DNA from: Moraxella caprae DSM 19149
GTDB taxonomy: Bacteria > Pseudomonadota > Gammaproteobacteria > Pseudomonadales > Moraxellaceae
Length of the DNA stretch: 64,000 nt
Assembly: GCF_000426885.1 (NCBI RefSeq)
Contig: NZ_AUGF01000001.1
Span: 62,001 to 126,000, forward strand
Direction: 5' to 3'
Within the stretch, counting starts at the first letter, position 1; each line of letters starts with the position of its first letter. Shown one piece after another: positions 9,380-22,497 of the stretch. Made by a program: the position numbers and the translations under genes. Below the pieces are notes generated by a model. The model saw only the letters and a program-made list of their open reading frames with translations, did not search any database and was not told where the DNA came from.

Positions 9380-10420
9380 TCATTGCAATTTGCTTTGGCT
9401 ATTTTCTGCAATGCTCATTTGCACGCCCTGCCCCAGACCTTTACCGATTTGCACGCCAAGGCGGTCAAAGACCTTACGCATGGGGTCTACATAGGTGTAA
9501 TTCACCGAATGCTCAACGCCCAGCTCTTTTTCTAGCTTACTAATACCACCTGCTTTGTCGGCAAGTCCCAGTTCAAGCGATTCTTTGCCCGTCCAAAACA
9601 GACCGCTAAACACGTTGTTTTGTTCGGCATTTTTGAGCTTATCGCCACGCCCTTCTTTGACTGCATCGATGAAGTTTTGGTGCGTGGTGTCAAGCAGTTG
9701 TTGGACGTGTACCCGCTCATCTTCGGTCATGGGGCGAGACATGGATAGGATGTCTTTGTACTGTCCCGATGTCATGGTGCGGTCTTGGACACCGATTTTT
9801 TTCATCAGCTCTTCGGTGTTGTAGCTTGACATGATGACCCCGATAGAGCCGACCAGACTTGATGGATTCACCCAAATCTCATCGGCAGAGCTGGCGATAT
9901 AATACGCACCACTCGCCCCGATGTCGCCGATGACGGCATAGAGTTTTTTGTCAGGGTTGTCTTTACGTAGCTCCATGGCGGTCTGCCAAATCTCATCCGA
10001 CTGCACGGGCGAACCCCCAGGAGAGTTGATGGCAAGGGCGACGGCTTTGGCATTGGGATTTTCAAAGGCTTCGGTCAGTGCCGAGCTGATGTCATAAGCA
10101 TTAGCATCGCTGTCACTGGCAATCACGCCATTGACTTCCACCACCGCCAAATGGGGCGAGTTCGCTTCTAGTGGTATGGTGCTACTGGCGGTACTACACC
10201 CACGCCCCATGACGGCGATGATAAAAACGATATAGCCGAACGTGAGCAATTTAAAAAATATCCCCCAACGGCGAGCTTTTCTTTGCTCATCAAGACTTGC
10301 CATGAGTGTTTTTTCTAGCAGTCGCCACTCTTGACCGCTGTATTGATTGGGCGGTGTTTGTGGTGCTGGGTTTGAGCGTTCGTTTGAGTTGTCTTTATTG
10401 GGGTTTGGTGGCCATGCCAT
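9380..10420 (-). CDS. sppA: Signal peptide peptidase SppA (S49 family)
   Basis: 346 aa membrane-anchored serine protease that digests cleaved signal peptides. The cytoplasmic N-terminus is Pro/Asn-rich, with one membrane helix (about 54-72). The protease core contains NSPGGSPVQSDEIW, DIGASGAYYIASSADEI (nucleophile Ser region) and SLVGSIGVIMS. At this length it is the short single-domain form, like Bacillus SppA or SohB-like proteins, not the duplicated 618-aa E. coli enzyme. It appears to be transcribed alone, with a terminator at 9331. Confidence 0.92.
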   Translation of the reverse strand: MAWPPNPNKDNSNERSNPAPQTPPNQYSGQEWRLLEKTLMASLDEQRKARRWGIFFKLLTFGYIVFIIAVMGRGCSTASSTIPLEANSPHLAVVEVNGVIASDSDANAYDISSALTEAFENPNAKAVALAINSPGGSPVQSDEIWQTAMELRKDNPDKKLYAVIGDIGASGAYYIASSADEIWVNPSSLVGSIGVIMSSYNTEELMKKIGVQDRTMTSGQYKDILSMSRPMTEDERVHVQQLLDTTHQNFIDAVKEGRGDKLKNAEQNNVFSGLFWTGKESLELGLADKAGGISKLEKELGVEHSVNYTYVDPMRKVFDRLGVQIGKGLGQGVQMSIAENSQSKLQ

Positions 10421-10772
10421 GATGTATTTTCCTGACTTAACTTGGACGTGTTGAACCTTTATAACACTATTTACAATATAGAAATATTTTAGAAAAAACT
10501 AATCGTTTTTGCATGAAAAATGGCTAAATCTTGTGGCTCGAAGTCAAAAACTTATCTGATAGAATGACTATCAACCTGCGTTTTTTCCTTGAAAAACGTG
10601 CGATTTTTCTCATTTTTCATTGCAAATACAAAAGGCAGGCACGCCCTTTTAAAAATCCAAGTTAAAACCGTACGGTCGGTTTTGGATAATTTTAAATTTT
10701 AGAAGGGTTATTTTAACACAAATATTGCCAAATGCTCGCCTTAAATTTTATCAATTTGTTATTAGAGCGTAT
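10421..10772. repeat. Intergenic region with dispersed repeat, copy A1
   Basis: No gene is seen. Bases 10506-10650 are a diverged copy of the element at 56420-56560. Both begin TTTTTGCATGAAAAATGGCT and end GGCAGGCACGCCC, and share blocks such as CTTGAAAAACGTGCGATTTT. A weak hairpin AAAACCG/CGGTTTT (10664-10683) may end the comEC transcript. Confidence 0.7.
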
Positions 10773-13367
10773 CTACTGACCACCAAGCTCTATCATCATC
10801 AGCTCAGCTCGCTCACGGTTGTCCGCTATATCTTTGTCAGTAAAAATAATCTGCGATGGCAAAGTTTGTGCCAACACCGTCCCACTTACAGCATGGCGAC
10901 TGTGTCCAAGCCACACATCGGCATGCACCTGTTCATCATGGCACATACTCTCATGCATGTGCCACGCATACTCATGGGTCGCTCCATTAATGATGAGTCG
11001 TGAGCCTGCCTGCTTGCTTTTTTGGTCATCACGACCATCATCATCGCCATAATCATGATGGATACCACCCATGATGGCAGGCATCAGCTCGCTCTCAACG
11101 ATGATAGTACAGCCCCACACCCGCTCATCATCTATCATCTGCCAGCCTGTCATTGCCGATATGCTAAGCCCCTGCCCCGACCATGACCGCCCTACCCCAC
11201 ACACCTGCATGGGCAAGCCCTGCACGGTGTTTGTAGGTTGCCCCGCCTGCCAATAGCGATGGATAAACACGTCCTGTGCCAGCGTTGCCACCACATCACT
11301 CATGCGATGGCTTGGGGTCTGCACGATGACCCCTGTCAGATGGTGAATACCGTGCTGACGCAGTTTGTCGTGCAGAACACTCGCCACTTTATCATATCCT
11401 ACCGCCTTATCATCTTGCAAATCTGACAACACAAGCCACACCGCATCATCGCCATTATCCGCCCCTTGCTGACGGATGAGTACTTGGCTGACCTTATCAT
11501 CACCATCTAACACCATCACACTAAATGACGTTTGTCTATCTACAAATAACACCATCATCGCCACCGCCATGAGTGGCACCAATGCAAACTTCCGCTCTAT
11601 CACAGGGGCGACCCACACCGCCACCCCAAGGGCAAACAGTGCCATGCCTATCACGCTCGTGGTCTGATACAACCATACATCACTTAGGCTCTGTAACCAC
11701 GTCAGGAGCTGATGAAGCCATGCCAATATCAGCGATGAGACACCCCAAAGCACATCAGCAAGGCTCGGCAACACCACAAAAATCACCCCTGCCACCAAAT
11801 TTATCGGCACAATGACCACCCCAAACAGTCCCACCGCAAACAGATTGACAAATAGCCCCCATAGCGAGACTTTGCCAAAAAACAACAGCGACACAGGAAG
11901 CATGGCAACAAAGAGATAACTTTGTAACTTTAACAAACCGACCAGATGGTCTTTTATGGACATGACTGGCACATCAAACTCCCGCTCGCCATAACTCATG
12001 AGCAGTGCCACCGCCACAAAGGACAGCCAAAACCCCGCTTGCCACACCATGACAGGGTCAAGCCATATCATGCTCAGCCCCACCCACATCAGCACCGCCA
12101 ACGACGACAAAGGCAATGCCAAATAGCCTGCCACCGCCACCGCCAACAGCATGTACACCGTCCGCACCGCAGGCACATCAAAGCCTGTAAACAACGCATA
12201 AATCATGCTCGCCCCCACCATGACAAACAGTCGCAAGCGATGGCGGGGCAGTCGCTGATAATATGGCAAAAACCTATCGGTCAAATAACACACCCCAAAG
12301 CTCAACATCGTCGCCAACAGCACCACATGCATGCCCGAGATGGCAAGCAGATGACTGATACCGCCAAACTGGTATAAATCTTTGGTCGCACGACTGATTA
12401 ATGCCCTATCGCCCGTCAGCAGGGCAAGTGTGACCGCTCGGGCTTGCTGTTTATCATCACTAAGAGCATGCCAATCTTTATAAAAATGCGTGCGTAACGC
12501 ATGGCGAAATCGCTCTAAATGCCCCACCAAGCCGACCTGTGGCAGGGGTGTCGGCTCATCACGCACCGCCAATACTCGGGCATTGGCATGGATGTGGCGT
12601 GTACGAAGCCACCGCTGACTGTCAAAGCCTGACGCACTGGGGTCGGCAGTAATGGGTGTAATACGTAGCGTCATGTAAGCGGTCGTGGCAGGATGTAGTT
12701 TGGCAAGCTGATGGCGGTTCGAGCCGTCCTTATTATCCTTGACATCTGCCACTTGGAGTAGCACCGTCATCTGACTGGGCAAGGGCGGATGGGATTCGGG
12801 TGTGTCTGCGGTAACAGCAAATGGGTTACGGGTCTCTGTCCTTGTGTGCTCGCCCTCATCTTTGCTATCTTTATTATTCTTACCAACATCATTAAAGCCA
12901 TCCAACAAGCGGTCACCGCCAAATGTCAAATCAGACAGCAATGCTTTTTGGCGATAATAGCTCCCTATGTCATACACGCTGTCACTAATCTCATGCACCG
13001 TCACTTTGGCGGTGATGGTATAGCCATGCTCAGGGATGGCATGAGCAGTATTTGTAAACGCCTGTTCGGTACTGATGGTGCGAAGCATGAATAATAGCAC
13101 CACAAAGCCGACCAGTAGCACCTGCATGGCAGCCTGCCCCACTCGGGCAAAAGCGGATTTGGGATGAAATTGATTAAATTTAAAACATAAAAAAGCACAC
13201 CCCAACAAGAGCATGCTCATCATCATAAAACCCATCCCATGAGTCGTATCCATGCCAAACAGCTGACTGCTCACGGCTGTCATGTCATGGCTGGGCAAGA
13301 TATCCAGCGTGGCGAGCACCATCAACGCCACACCAATAAACACAAGCCAAATCAACATCGTACCCAC
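10773..13367 (-). CDS. comEC: DNA uptake channel protein ComEC/Rec2
   Basis: 864 aa inner-membrane protein that carries single-stranded DNA into the cytoplasm during natural transformation. An N-terminal membrane part and a soluble DUF4131-type region come first. The Competence domain follows, with the signature LTGDRALISRATKDLYQFGGISHLLAISGMHV split over about residues 314-346, then many hydrophobic segments. The C-terminal beta-lactamase-like part (about 610-860) looks poorly conserved: the histidine-rich metal motif is not obvious, although VLDGDDKVSQVLIRQQG marks its start. It is the last gene of the ispD-side cluster, 9 bp after ispD. Natural competence is common in Moraxellaceae. Confidence 0.9.
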   Translation of the reverse strand: MGTMLIWLVFIGVALMVLATLDILPSHDMTAVSSQLFGMDTTHGMGFMMMSMLLLGCAFLCFKFNQFHPKSAFARVGQAAMQVLLVGFVVLLFMLRTISTEQAFTNTAHAIPEHGYTITAKVTVHEISDSVYDIGSYYRQKALLSDLTFGGDRLLDGFNDVGKNNKDSKDEGEHTRTETRNPFAVTADTPESHPPLPSQMTVLLQVADVKDNKDGSNRHQLAKLHPATTAYMTLRITPITADPSASGFDSQRWLRTRHIHANARVLAVRDEPTPLPQVGLVGHLERFRHALRTHFYKDWHALSDDKQQARAVTLALLTGDRALISRATKDLYQFGGISHLLAISGMHVVLLATMLSFGVCYLTDRFLPYYQRLPRHRLRLFVMVGASMIYALFTGFDVPAVRTVYMLLAVAVAGYLALPLSSLAVLMWVGLSMIWLDPVMVWQAGFWLSFVAVALLMSYGEREFDVPVMSIKDHLVGLLKLQSYLFVAMLPVSLLFFGKVSLWGLFVNLFAVGLFGVVIVPINLVAGVIFVVLPSLADVLWGVSSLILAWLHQLLTWLQSLSDVWLYQTTSVIGMALFALGVAVWVAPVIERKFALVPLMAVAMMVLFVDRQTSFSVMVLDGDDKVSQVLIRQQGADNGDDAVWLVLSDLQDDKAVGYDKVASVLHDKLRQHGIHHLTGVIVQTPSHRMSDVVATLAQDVFIHRYWQAGQPTNTVQGLPMQVCGVGRSWSGQGLSISAMTGWQMIDDERVWGCTIIVESELMPAIMGGIHHDYGDDDGRDDQKSKQAGSRLIINGATHEYAWHMHESMCHDEQVHADVWLGHSRHAVSGTVLAQTLPSQIIFTDKDIADNRERAELMMIELGGQ

Positions 13368-13376
13368 ATCTTAGGC

Positions 13377-14159
13377 TTAACCCATGCCATGTTGTAACAT
13401 CAGCTCAATCATCGCCAAATCATCAGAATAAGTCAGCTTCATGTTCATGCGTGAACCCTGCACCAAAGCCACCGACTGACCGAACTGCTCAAACCCACTG
13501 GCTTCGTCGGTAATCATCAGCCCATCAGCGATGACCTTATCAAGCATGGCTTGTAAGGCGTACAACCTAAATACTTGGGGAGTCTGGGCTTGCCAAAGCT
13601 GACGACGGTCTATGGTGCGATGTATCTGACCATTGATATATTGGCAACCTGTCAAGGCAGAGCTGTTGGTATCATGAGCAAGTTTTAAGGTATCCACCAC
13701 AGGCGTGGCAAGTATCGCTCCTACTGGGTTATACTTACCATCCGTCTGTTCAAGCCGTTCAAGCTCACGCACCGCACCAATCAGACGGGTCAAATCATCA
13801 GCAGGCAAGCACGGTCTGGCACCATCATGGATAAGCACCCACACATCACCAACCGCTCGCCGAGCAATGTCATCCACGCCTGCCTTGACCGACAAAAAAC
13901 GCTCCGCCCCACCTTCGGTCAGATAAACAGGGCGGTTAAACTCAAAATCCAAAGACGACACAAGCGTATCATCTTTGGCAACCACGAGTGTCAAATCAGT
14001 GACGGCAGGGACATTTAAACACGCCACGCCATGCTCTAACACCGTTCGCCCTGCCACCGTCAAATACTGCTTTGGCACATCCGCCCCAAAACGACTGCCA
14101 CGCCCTGCCGAGACGATGAGTGCGTGAATGGGTAGGTTGGGACTTGTCTGCTTCATCAC
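13377..14159 (-). CDS. ispD: 2-C-methyl-D-erythritol 4-phosphate cytidylyltransferase
   Basis: 260 aa, third step of the MEP isoprenoid pathway: it forms CDP-ME from MEP and CTP. The nucleotide-binding signature ALIVSAGRGSRFGADVPKQY lies at the N-terminus. VLIHDGARPCLPADDLTRLI (IspD signature) is near residue 108, and WQAQTPQVFR further on. It overlaps the end of ftsB by 4 bp (ATGA type), so the two are translationally coupled. The ftsB-ispD order is a known gammaproteobacterial arrangement; ispF is not adjacent here. Confidence 0.95.
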   Translation of the reverse strand: MMKQTSPNLPIHALIVSAGRGSRFGADVPKQYLTVAGRTVLEHGVACLNVPAVTDLTLVVAKDDTLVSSLDFEFNRPVYLTEGGAERFLSVKAGVDDIARRAVGDVWVLIHDGARPCLPADDLTRLIGAVRELERLEQTDGKYNPVGAILATPVVDTLKLAHDTNSSALTGCQYINGQIHRTIDRRQLWQAQTPQVFRLYALQAMLDKVIADGLMITDEASGFEQFGQSVALVQGSRMNMKLTYSDDLAMIELMLQHGMG

Positions 14160-14650
14160 TCGCCCGTATCACCGCTAACGCCCGTAAAGGCATTCTCGCC
14201 CATGTCATCATCAATAAGTCCATCAACAGGCTCGGTCGCACTCACCCCATCCACGCCATAGGGAATCTCTCTATCACTCACCATGGGGGCAACGGACAAC
14301 TCCACAAATGTCTCGCCTGACTTAATCAAACCCAAATCAAGGCGAGCATGCTCTTCAATGGCACCCAGCCCTGATTTTAAATCACGGACATCCATTCGTA
14401 ACGTGTCATTGACCGCTTGCTGGGTGGCATTGATTTTTTGTTGTTTGGCAAGTTCATTATTTAACTCATCAAACGCATGATGACCGAACTCGCCATACCA
14501 GTATTGGTACTGTAGACCTGCCAACACCACCGCCCCAAAAACAATGAGTAGCAGATAACCCAAAAAAGCAGGCGAAAAGCTAACGCCTACTTTTTGGTTG
14601 TGTGTTTGATGGTCTGATGACAAAGCATCATCAGTTTTTTGGGTTGCCAT
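14156..14650 (-). CDS. ftsB: Cell division protein FtsB (septum initiator)
   Basis: About 164 aa from the ATG at 14650, two bases before the end of eno. A cytoplasmic lead is followed by one membrane helix (about 33-52), a short coiled coil (FDELNNELAKQQKINATQQAVNDTLRMDVRDLKSG) and the FtsB-typical stretch EEHARLDLGLIKSGETFVEL. FtsB forms the FtsQLB complex that activates septal synthesis. It is longer than the roughly 100-aa E. coli protein at both ends, with an Asp/Gly-rich C-terminal tail of about 40 residues. Confidence 0.88.
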   Translation of the reverse strand: MATQKTDDALSSDHQTHNQKVGVSFSPAFLGYLLLIVFGAVVLAGLQYQYWYGEFGHHAFDELNNELAKQQKINATQQAVNDTLRMDVRDLKSGLGAIEEHARLDLGLIKSGETFVELSVAPMVSDREIPYGVDGVSATEPVDGLIDDDMGENAFTGVSGDTGE

Positions 14651-14651
14651 G

Positions 14652-16524
<1,873 letters not shown>

Positions 16525-17391
16525 TCAATGCGTGTCTAATTTTTCAAACCCTTTTACCAAATTATCAATTTCTTTTAATTGACGTAAAAACGGCTCTAAT
16601 TGCGACAATCGCAACGCACAAGGGCCATCGCACTTGGCTTTGTCAGGGTCGGGGTGAGCTTCTAAGAACAGCCCTGCCAGTCCCGTTGCCATACCTGCTC
16701 TTGCCAAGGTGGTAATTTGACTACGGCGACCGCCTGCACTGTCCGCTCTCGCCCCTGGCTCTTGCAGGGCGTGCGTTACGTCAAAAAATACGGGTACGTT
16801 CATCGCCTTCATCGTGTCAAAGCCGAGCATGTCCACCACAAGGTTGTTATACCCAAAAGACGTGCCACGCTCGCATAAGATAATGTTATCATTACCTGCT
16901 TCTAGGCATTTATTGATGATGTGTCGCATCTCATGCGGGGCAAGGAATTGGGCTTTTTTGATGTTAATCACCGCCCCTGTTCGAGCAATGGCACTCACAA
17001 GGTCAGTTTGACGGCTCAAAAATGCAGGGATTTGTAGCACGTCCGCCACCTTTGCCACAGGAGAGGCTTGGTAGGGTTCGTGTACGTCTGTGATGATTGG
17101 TACGCCGTATTTTTCTTTAATGTCGTTTAGCCACGTCAGCCCCGTATCTAGGCTAGGCCCCCGAAATGAATGTAGGCTTGACCGATTGGCTTTATCAAAA
17201 CTTGCCTTAAATACATAGCCAATATCTAGCTTTTTGCAAATCTCAATATAGCTCTCGGCAATCTCAAATGCCAATTCTCGGCTTTCTAACACATTCATAC
17301 CACCGAATAACACAAATGGCAACTCATTGGCAATCTTTATATCGCCTGATTGTGATGATAATTCAATGGTAGATTTGGCGGTTAATGTCAT
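16525..17391 (-). CDS. kdsA: 3-deoxy-D-manno-octulosonate 8-phosphate synthase
   Basis: 288 aa, condenses PEP with arabinose 5-phosphate to KDO-8-P for the lipopolysaccharide inner core. Family motifs: [88 protein letters not shown] and [20 protein letters not shown]. It starts inside the stop region of the PIN-toxin gene (4-bp overlap), so it depends on the same transcript as the toxin-antitoxin pair. Confidence 0.97.
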   Translation of the reverse strand: MTLTAKSTIELSSQSGDIKIANELPFVLFGGMNVLESRELAFEIAESYIEICKKLDIGYVFKASFDKANRSSLHSFRGPSLDTGLTWLNDIKEKYGVPIITDVHEPYQASPVAKVADVLQIPAFLSRQTDLVSAIARTGAVINIKKAQFLAPHEMRHIINKCLEAGNDNIILCERGTSFGYNNLVVDMLGFDTMKAMNVPVFFDVTHALQEPGARADSAGGRRSQITTLARAGMATGLAGLFLEAHPDPDKAKCDGPCALRLSQLEPFLRQLKEIDNLVKGFEKLDTH

Positions 17392-17807
17392 GGGTTTTCC
17401 TTATAAAATGGGTTGATAATGGTAAGTTTGTTTTCAATGATATGATCATGGTGCATATCTTCGGAATATAAAATGGGTGTGTTTGCGTATAGAGCAGTTG
17501 CAATAATCAAACTGTCCCAATAAGAATATTGATAACGCTTTTTGATATGCAAAGCATCAACCACCAAATCGCTATTTAAGTCAATAATGGTAAAATACTT
17601 TTTAAAAAATCGTATTGATGATAATAATTCATCATCTGTCATGAGTTTTTTACGAAAAACCACATTACAAAATTCATTTAATACTTGGGTGCTAATCACG
17701 GCATTAGGATTGCGTGATAATTTTTCTGCAATGGGCTGTTTGTCATCATCACCAATAGAATATAATAAAATATTACTATCCATAAAATAGTGATTATGGG
17801 CGGTCAT
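17388..17807 (-). CDS. PIN-domain toxin (VapC-like ribonuclease)
   Basis: About 139 aa from the ATG at 17807; 17816 is also possible. The PIN-fold acidic residues are visible: [10 protein letters not shown] (first Asp), QVLNEFCNV (Glu), [11 protein letters not shown] (Asp) and YSEDMHHD. Such proteins are Mg-dependent RNases held in check by a cognate antitoxin. Its start lies inside the end of the antitoxin gene and its stop overlaps the kdsA start, so it is coupled to both. The pair sits within the otherwise conserved pyrG-kdsA-eno series. Confidence 0.85.
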   Translation of the reverse strand: MTAHNHYFMDSNILLYSIGDDDKQPIAEKLSRNPNAVISTQVLNEFCNVVFRKKLMTDDELLSSIRFFKKYFTIIDLNSDLVVDALHIKKRYQYSYWDSLIIATALYANTPILYSEDMHHDHIIENKLTIINPFYKENP

Positions 17808-18030
17808 ATAATTCATCTCTATTAAACTCATAATCGGCTGGCAATTTGCCTTTCATTTTGGCAAAAAATTCATCAAATGCCAATTGCCTTTCATCAGCTT
17901 GTGGCTTATTTGGTGTTAAACTAACTGCCACATTGTCATGCTTTAATATCACCTGCTCGCCTTGTACTGCCTTTTGTAGAATTTGCACCATGTCATATTT
18001 GGCGATGTCTGTAACCATAATTTCAATCAT
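17794..18030 (-). CDS. Antitoxin of the PIN toxin (Phd/VapB-like)
   Basis: 78 aa from the ATG at 18030, with GGGGA at a suitable distance. The N-terminal part (MVTDIAKYDMVQILQKAVQGEQVILKHDNVAVSLTP) reads like a Phd/YefM-type DNA-binding domain. The C-terminal part is acidic and would wrap the toxin ([27 protein letters not shown]). Such antitoxins usually repress their own promoter. The gene ends inside the toxin start region and lies 70 bp after pyrG. Confidence 0.8.
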   Translation of the reverse strand: MIEIMVTDIAKYDMVQILQKAVQGEQVILKHDNVAVSLTPNKPQADERQLAFDEFFAKMKGKLPADYEFNRDELYDRP

Positions 18031-18099
18031 CTTATCCCCTTTTATCTTCCCAATGAATAAACAGGGCGAAAACCGCCCCATTTATTTTATTGTAATGCT

Positions 18100-19746
<1,647 letters not shown>

Positions 19747-19838
19747 TTATTGGTAAAAGAGAATTTTACTAAAAATTGCCAAAAAAATATAGGGGGCAAT
19801 GGCAAAATCCCAAAAATTTTTGTGAAAAACACCCAAAA

Positions 19839-19870
19839 CAAAAAAGACTTGATAGGTTCAAGTCTTTTTG
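19839..19870 (-). terminator. Intrinsic terminator after the PepSY gene
   Basis: AAAAAGACTTGA (19841-19852) and TCAAGTCTTTTT (19858-19869) form a 12-bp stem with loop TAGGT. On the minus strand the stem is followed by a further T-rich run. Confidence 0.85.
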
Positions 19871-19894
19871 GATGTTTATCAATCAGCTGCCTAA

Positions 19895-20191
19895 TTAATC
19901 ATCAAGGCGTTCGCTCAAAATTTCTAGGTTGGGATAGCTTAGGCGAATGTCGTACTCTTGACCATTTTTATAAGCTTCAACCTCTAGGGTCTTTTGACCA
20001 CGATGTGCATCAGGGTCGATGTCCACTACCTGATAACCCTTGCTTTGCAAAAGCTGGGTGGCTTTTTTGACATTAGCTTGGTAATTGACATCTGTGCGAA
20101 TCTCACGCTCAATGTGGTCGTCATTATCTGCAAAAGCCACAGCAGGGGTTAGCAGAGATAACGCCAATACAGTTGATAATATTTTTTTCAT
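19895..20191 (-). CDS. Secreted PepSY-domain protein
   Basis: About 98 aa from the ATG at 20191. Signal peptide MKKILSTVLALSLLTPAVAFA, then one PepSY domain (YQANVKKATQLLQSKGYQVVDIDPDAHRGQKTLEVEAYKNGQEYDIRL). PepSY proteins are small periplasmic modules, often thought to inhibit peptidases or act as stress or metal-related partners. It has its own terminator at 19839 and no obvious operon partner. Confidence 0.85.
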   Translation of the reverse strand: MKKILSTVLALSLLTPAVAFADNDDHIEREIRTDVNYQANVKKATQLLQSKGYQVVDIDPDAHRGQKTLEVEAYKNGQEYDIRLSYPNLEILSERLDD

Positions 20192-20451
20192 GATTGCCTC
20201 CAAATGGGATAATAAATATTATGGGTGAATATTAATGATAAAACCGATTTTTATCAGCTCATAAATTGGTGCCATTTTATCATAAAATCCTCCGCTCACA
20301 AGGGTGGGCTACACTTTACGTCCACTTTATTACTCAACTTTACAAAGATCACAGTTCGCTTAACAAAGTGACTAATGTTTTATCAAACAACCACCCAATG
20401 CAATCAAGGCCTTCACTAATGTATGACTGGCTTATCAATAACCCAATTTTA

Positions 20452-21978
20452 TCAAACCGCCCCAAAACTGGCAAATAAATCATATTCGCTAGCTTCATCA
20501 ATGGTAACGGTTAAAAACTGCCCTACTTTTGCCGTCTCATCAATATTATCCACATAGACATGACCGTCAATCTCTGGGGCATCGGCATAGCTACGGCAAA
20601 TGGCGATGTTCTCTTCTGTATCAATTTCATCTACCAATACCACCAACGTTTGCCCGACTTTTTCTTGCAATTTTTCTTCGCTGATTTGTTGGGCGACCGC
20701 CATAAACCGCTCGTAACGCTCTTGCTTAACAGACTCTGGTACAGGGTTTGGCAAATCATTCGCCACCGCCCCGTCAATCTCTGAATAAGTAAAACAGCCC
20801 ACACGGTCAAGGCGTGCTTGTTTTAACCAGTCAAGCAAGTACTCAAAATCTTCTTCGGTCTCCCCTGGAAAGCCCACCACAAAGGTCGAGCGAATGACAA
20901 TCTGGGGGCAAATCTCCCGCCATTTGGCAAGTCGCTCCAAGGTATTTTCGCTCATGGCAGGGCGTTTCATCGCCTTTAATACACTGGGGCTTGCGTGCTG
21001 AAAGGGAATGTCAAGATATGGCAAAAGCCCACCCTTACCACCACTGGCTTTCATGCTGTCTGCCATGATTTGTACCACATTATCCACGTGCGGATAAGGG
21101 TACACATAATGCAAACGCACCCAAATGCCAAGCTTTGCTAAGGCTTGACACATATCAAAAAACTTGGTCTTTATCGGTTCGCCTTGCCAAAACGCCATTT
21201 TATATTTTAAATCCACGCCATAAGCGGACGTGTCTTGGCTGATGATAAGTAGCTCTTTGACCCCTGCTTTTTTTAGGGCAACCGCTTCATTCATCACGCT
21301 GTCAATGGTGCGAGACACCAAGTCGCCACGCAAGGACGGAATGATACAAAAAGTACAGCGATGATTACAACCTTCACTGATTTTGACATACGCATAATGG
21401 GCAGGGGTCAGTTTCACGCCTGCGTCATTAATCAGGTCTATTTTTGGGTCATAAGTCTTGGATTTGGCAGGTTTTGGCACATGGTGCGTTACCGCTTTGA
21501 CCACTTCATCATAGGCATGAGCCCCTGTTACCGCCAATACGGCAGGGTGCATGGTGCGGATTTTTTCGGCATCTTTACCCAAACAGCCTGTTACGATGAC
21601 CTTGCCGTTTTTGGTGATTGCCTCGCCAATGGCATCAAGGCTTTCTTGGACGGCAGATTCAATAAATCCGCAGGTGTTTACCACCACAAGATCCGCCCCG
21701 TCATAATCCTTGGCGACTTGGTAGCCCTCACGAGTAAGTTCGGTAATAATCCGCTCACTGTCCACCAGTGCCTTGGGGCAACCTAAGGATACAAACCCGA
21801 CCTTGGGCGTTTTGACAATCTCACTGGATAAACCGCCACTAGGCTCAGCAATCTGCATCAGACTTGCCGACTCTTCTAGGGTGCGGTTTTGGTTGTGATT
21901 GGCTTTATGATGATAGCCAACTTCACTGGGACTAAGATTGGGATTGGGGTTTTTGGGATTAAAGGTTTGAACAGTCAT
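20452..21978 (-). CDS. rimO: Ribosomal protein S12 methylthiotransferase RimO
   Basis: 508 aa radical-SAM methylthiotransferase that modifies an Asp of ribosomal protein S12. The N-terminal MTTase domain starts at [19 protein letters not shown] (about 60). The radical-SAM motif CNHRCTFC lies in [22 protein letters not shown]. The C-terminal TRAM domain ends the protein. The first 58 residues are an Asn/Pro/Ser-rich extension beyond the roughly 440-aa E. coli enzyme; a later start such as [15 protein letters not shown] (residue 41) is possible. [12 protein letters not shown] and the signature loop distinguish it from MiaB. Confidence 0.93.
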   Translation of the reverse strand: MTVQTFNPKNPNPNLSPSEVGYHHKANHNQNRTLEESASLMQIAEPSGGLSSEIVKTPKVGFVSLGCPKALVDSERIITELTREGYQVAKDYDGADLVVVNTCGFIESAVQESLDAIGEAITKNGKVIVTGCLGKDAEKIRTMHPAVLAVTGAHAYDEVVKAVTHHVPKPAKSKTYDPKIDLINDAGVKLTPAHYAYVKISEGCNHRCTFCIIPSLRGDLVSRTIDSVMNEAVALKKAGVKELLIISQDTSAYGVDLKYKMAFWQGEPIKTKFFDMCQALAKLGIWVRLHYVYPYPHVDNVVQIMADSMKASGGKGGLLPYLDIPFQHASPSVLKAMKRPAMSENTLERLAKWREICPQIVIRSTFVVGFPGETEEDFEYLLDWLKQARLDRVGCFTYSEIDGAVANDLPNPVPESVKQERYERFMAVAQQISEEKLQEKVGQTLVVLVDEIDTEENIAICRSYADAPEIDGHVYVDNIDETAKVGQFLTVTIDEASEYDLFASFGAV

Positions 21979-22286
21979 GGTATTTTGGCTAAGGATAAAC
22001 TTGGCTGATTAGGGGTGGGTTTAGGTAGGGATGAATTTTGGGCAGATGATTTTACCTTTATCATATACACCTAATGGACTTAATATTTACCACAGGGTTT
22101 GCAGGGGCATGTTGAACACGCCCTTGATGATGTGATATTCATTGGACATGCAAAGCCAGTCCCTACATCCACACATCATAAATTTGTGGCAATTTTAAAA
22201 TTCTTTATAAAATATAATATAAAATCAATCATATAGAGACAAATTGCCATGTACCCTATTTTTAAATTTCAAAATTTACATAGCAA
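21979..22286. repeat. Intergenic repeat, family C copy C1
   Basis: Bases 22079-22206 resemble the elements at 39724-39858 and 63807-63946. TAATATTTACCAC is followed by a G-rich block with GCAGGGGC, then a C-rich block and CACACATCATAAATTTGTGG, ending in TTTTAAAATTCTTTA. It is the most diverged of the three copies. No gene is seen here. Confidence 0.65.
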
Positions 22287-22313
22287 AAAACCCGCCTTAA
22301 CAGCAGGTTTTTA
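22283..22313 (-). terminator. Terminator after tRNA-Leu
   Basis: AAAACCCGC (22287-22295) pairs with GCAGGTTTT (22303-22311, one G-T pair). On the minus strand it is followed by a T run and lies right after the tRNA 3' end. Confidence 0.7.
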
Positions 22314-22317
22314 TATA

Positions 22318-22402
22318 TGGTGGGGTCGGAGAGACTCGAACTCTCACGGGTCGCCCCGCTGGAACCTAAATCCAGTGCGTCTACCAATTTCGCCACGACC
22401 CC
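22318..22402 (-). tRNA. tRNA-Leu (anticodon UAG), CCA encoded
   Basis: 85 nt. The acceptor stem GGGGTCG pairs with CGACCCC, and the discriminator A and CCA are encoded (22318-22321). The D region is GGCGAAATTGGTAGACGC. The anticodon stem CTGGA/TCCAG encloses loop TTTAGGT with anticodon TAG. A long variable arm and TTCGAGTCTC T-loop are as expected for a class II tRNA. Confidence 0.95.
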
Positions 22403-22434
22403 AGATTTCATCAACTTTCGTCTTGATGTGGCGT

Positions 22435-22462
22435 ATTATATACGACTTTTAAAATTTGGCAA
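22435..22462 (-). promoter_or_regulatory. Likely sigma70 promoter of tRNA-Leu
   Basis: On the minus strand TTGCCA (22462-22457), a 16-bp spacer and TATAAT (22440-22435), about 33 bp before the mature 5' end. Confidence 0.65.
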
Positions 22463-22497
22463 GTAATTTTTGCTAAAAATTTTAAAAAGTTTATAAG

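Noticed and set aside
11946-12377. 143-aa His/Arg/Gln-rich ORF on the plus strand
   Set aside because: It is antisense to comEC, its odd composition is a frame artefact, and it has no ribosome-binding site.
20204-20451. Possible small RNA between the PepSY gene and rimO
   Set aside because: No convincing promoter plus terminator pair was found in the 248 bp.
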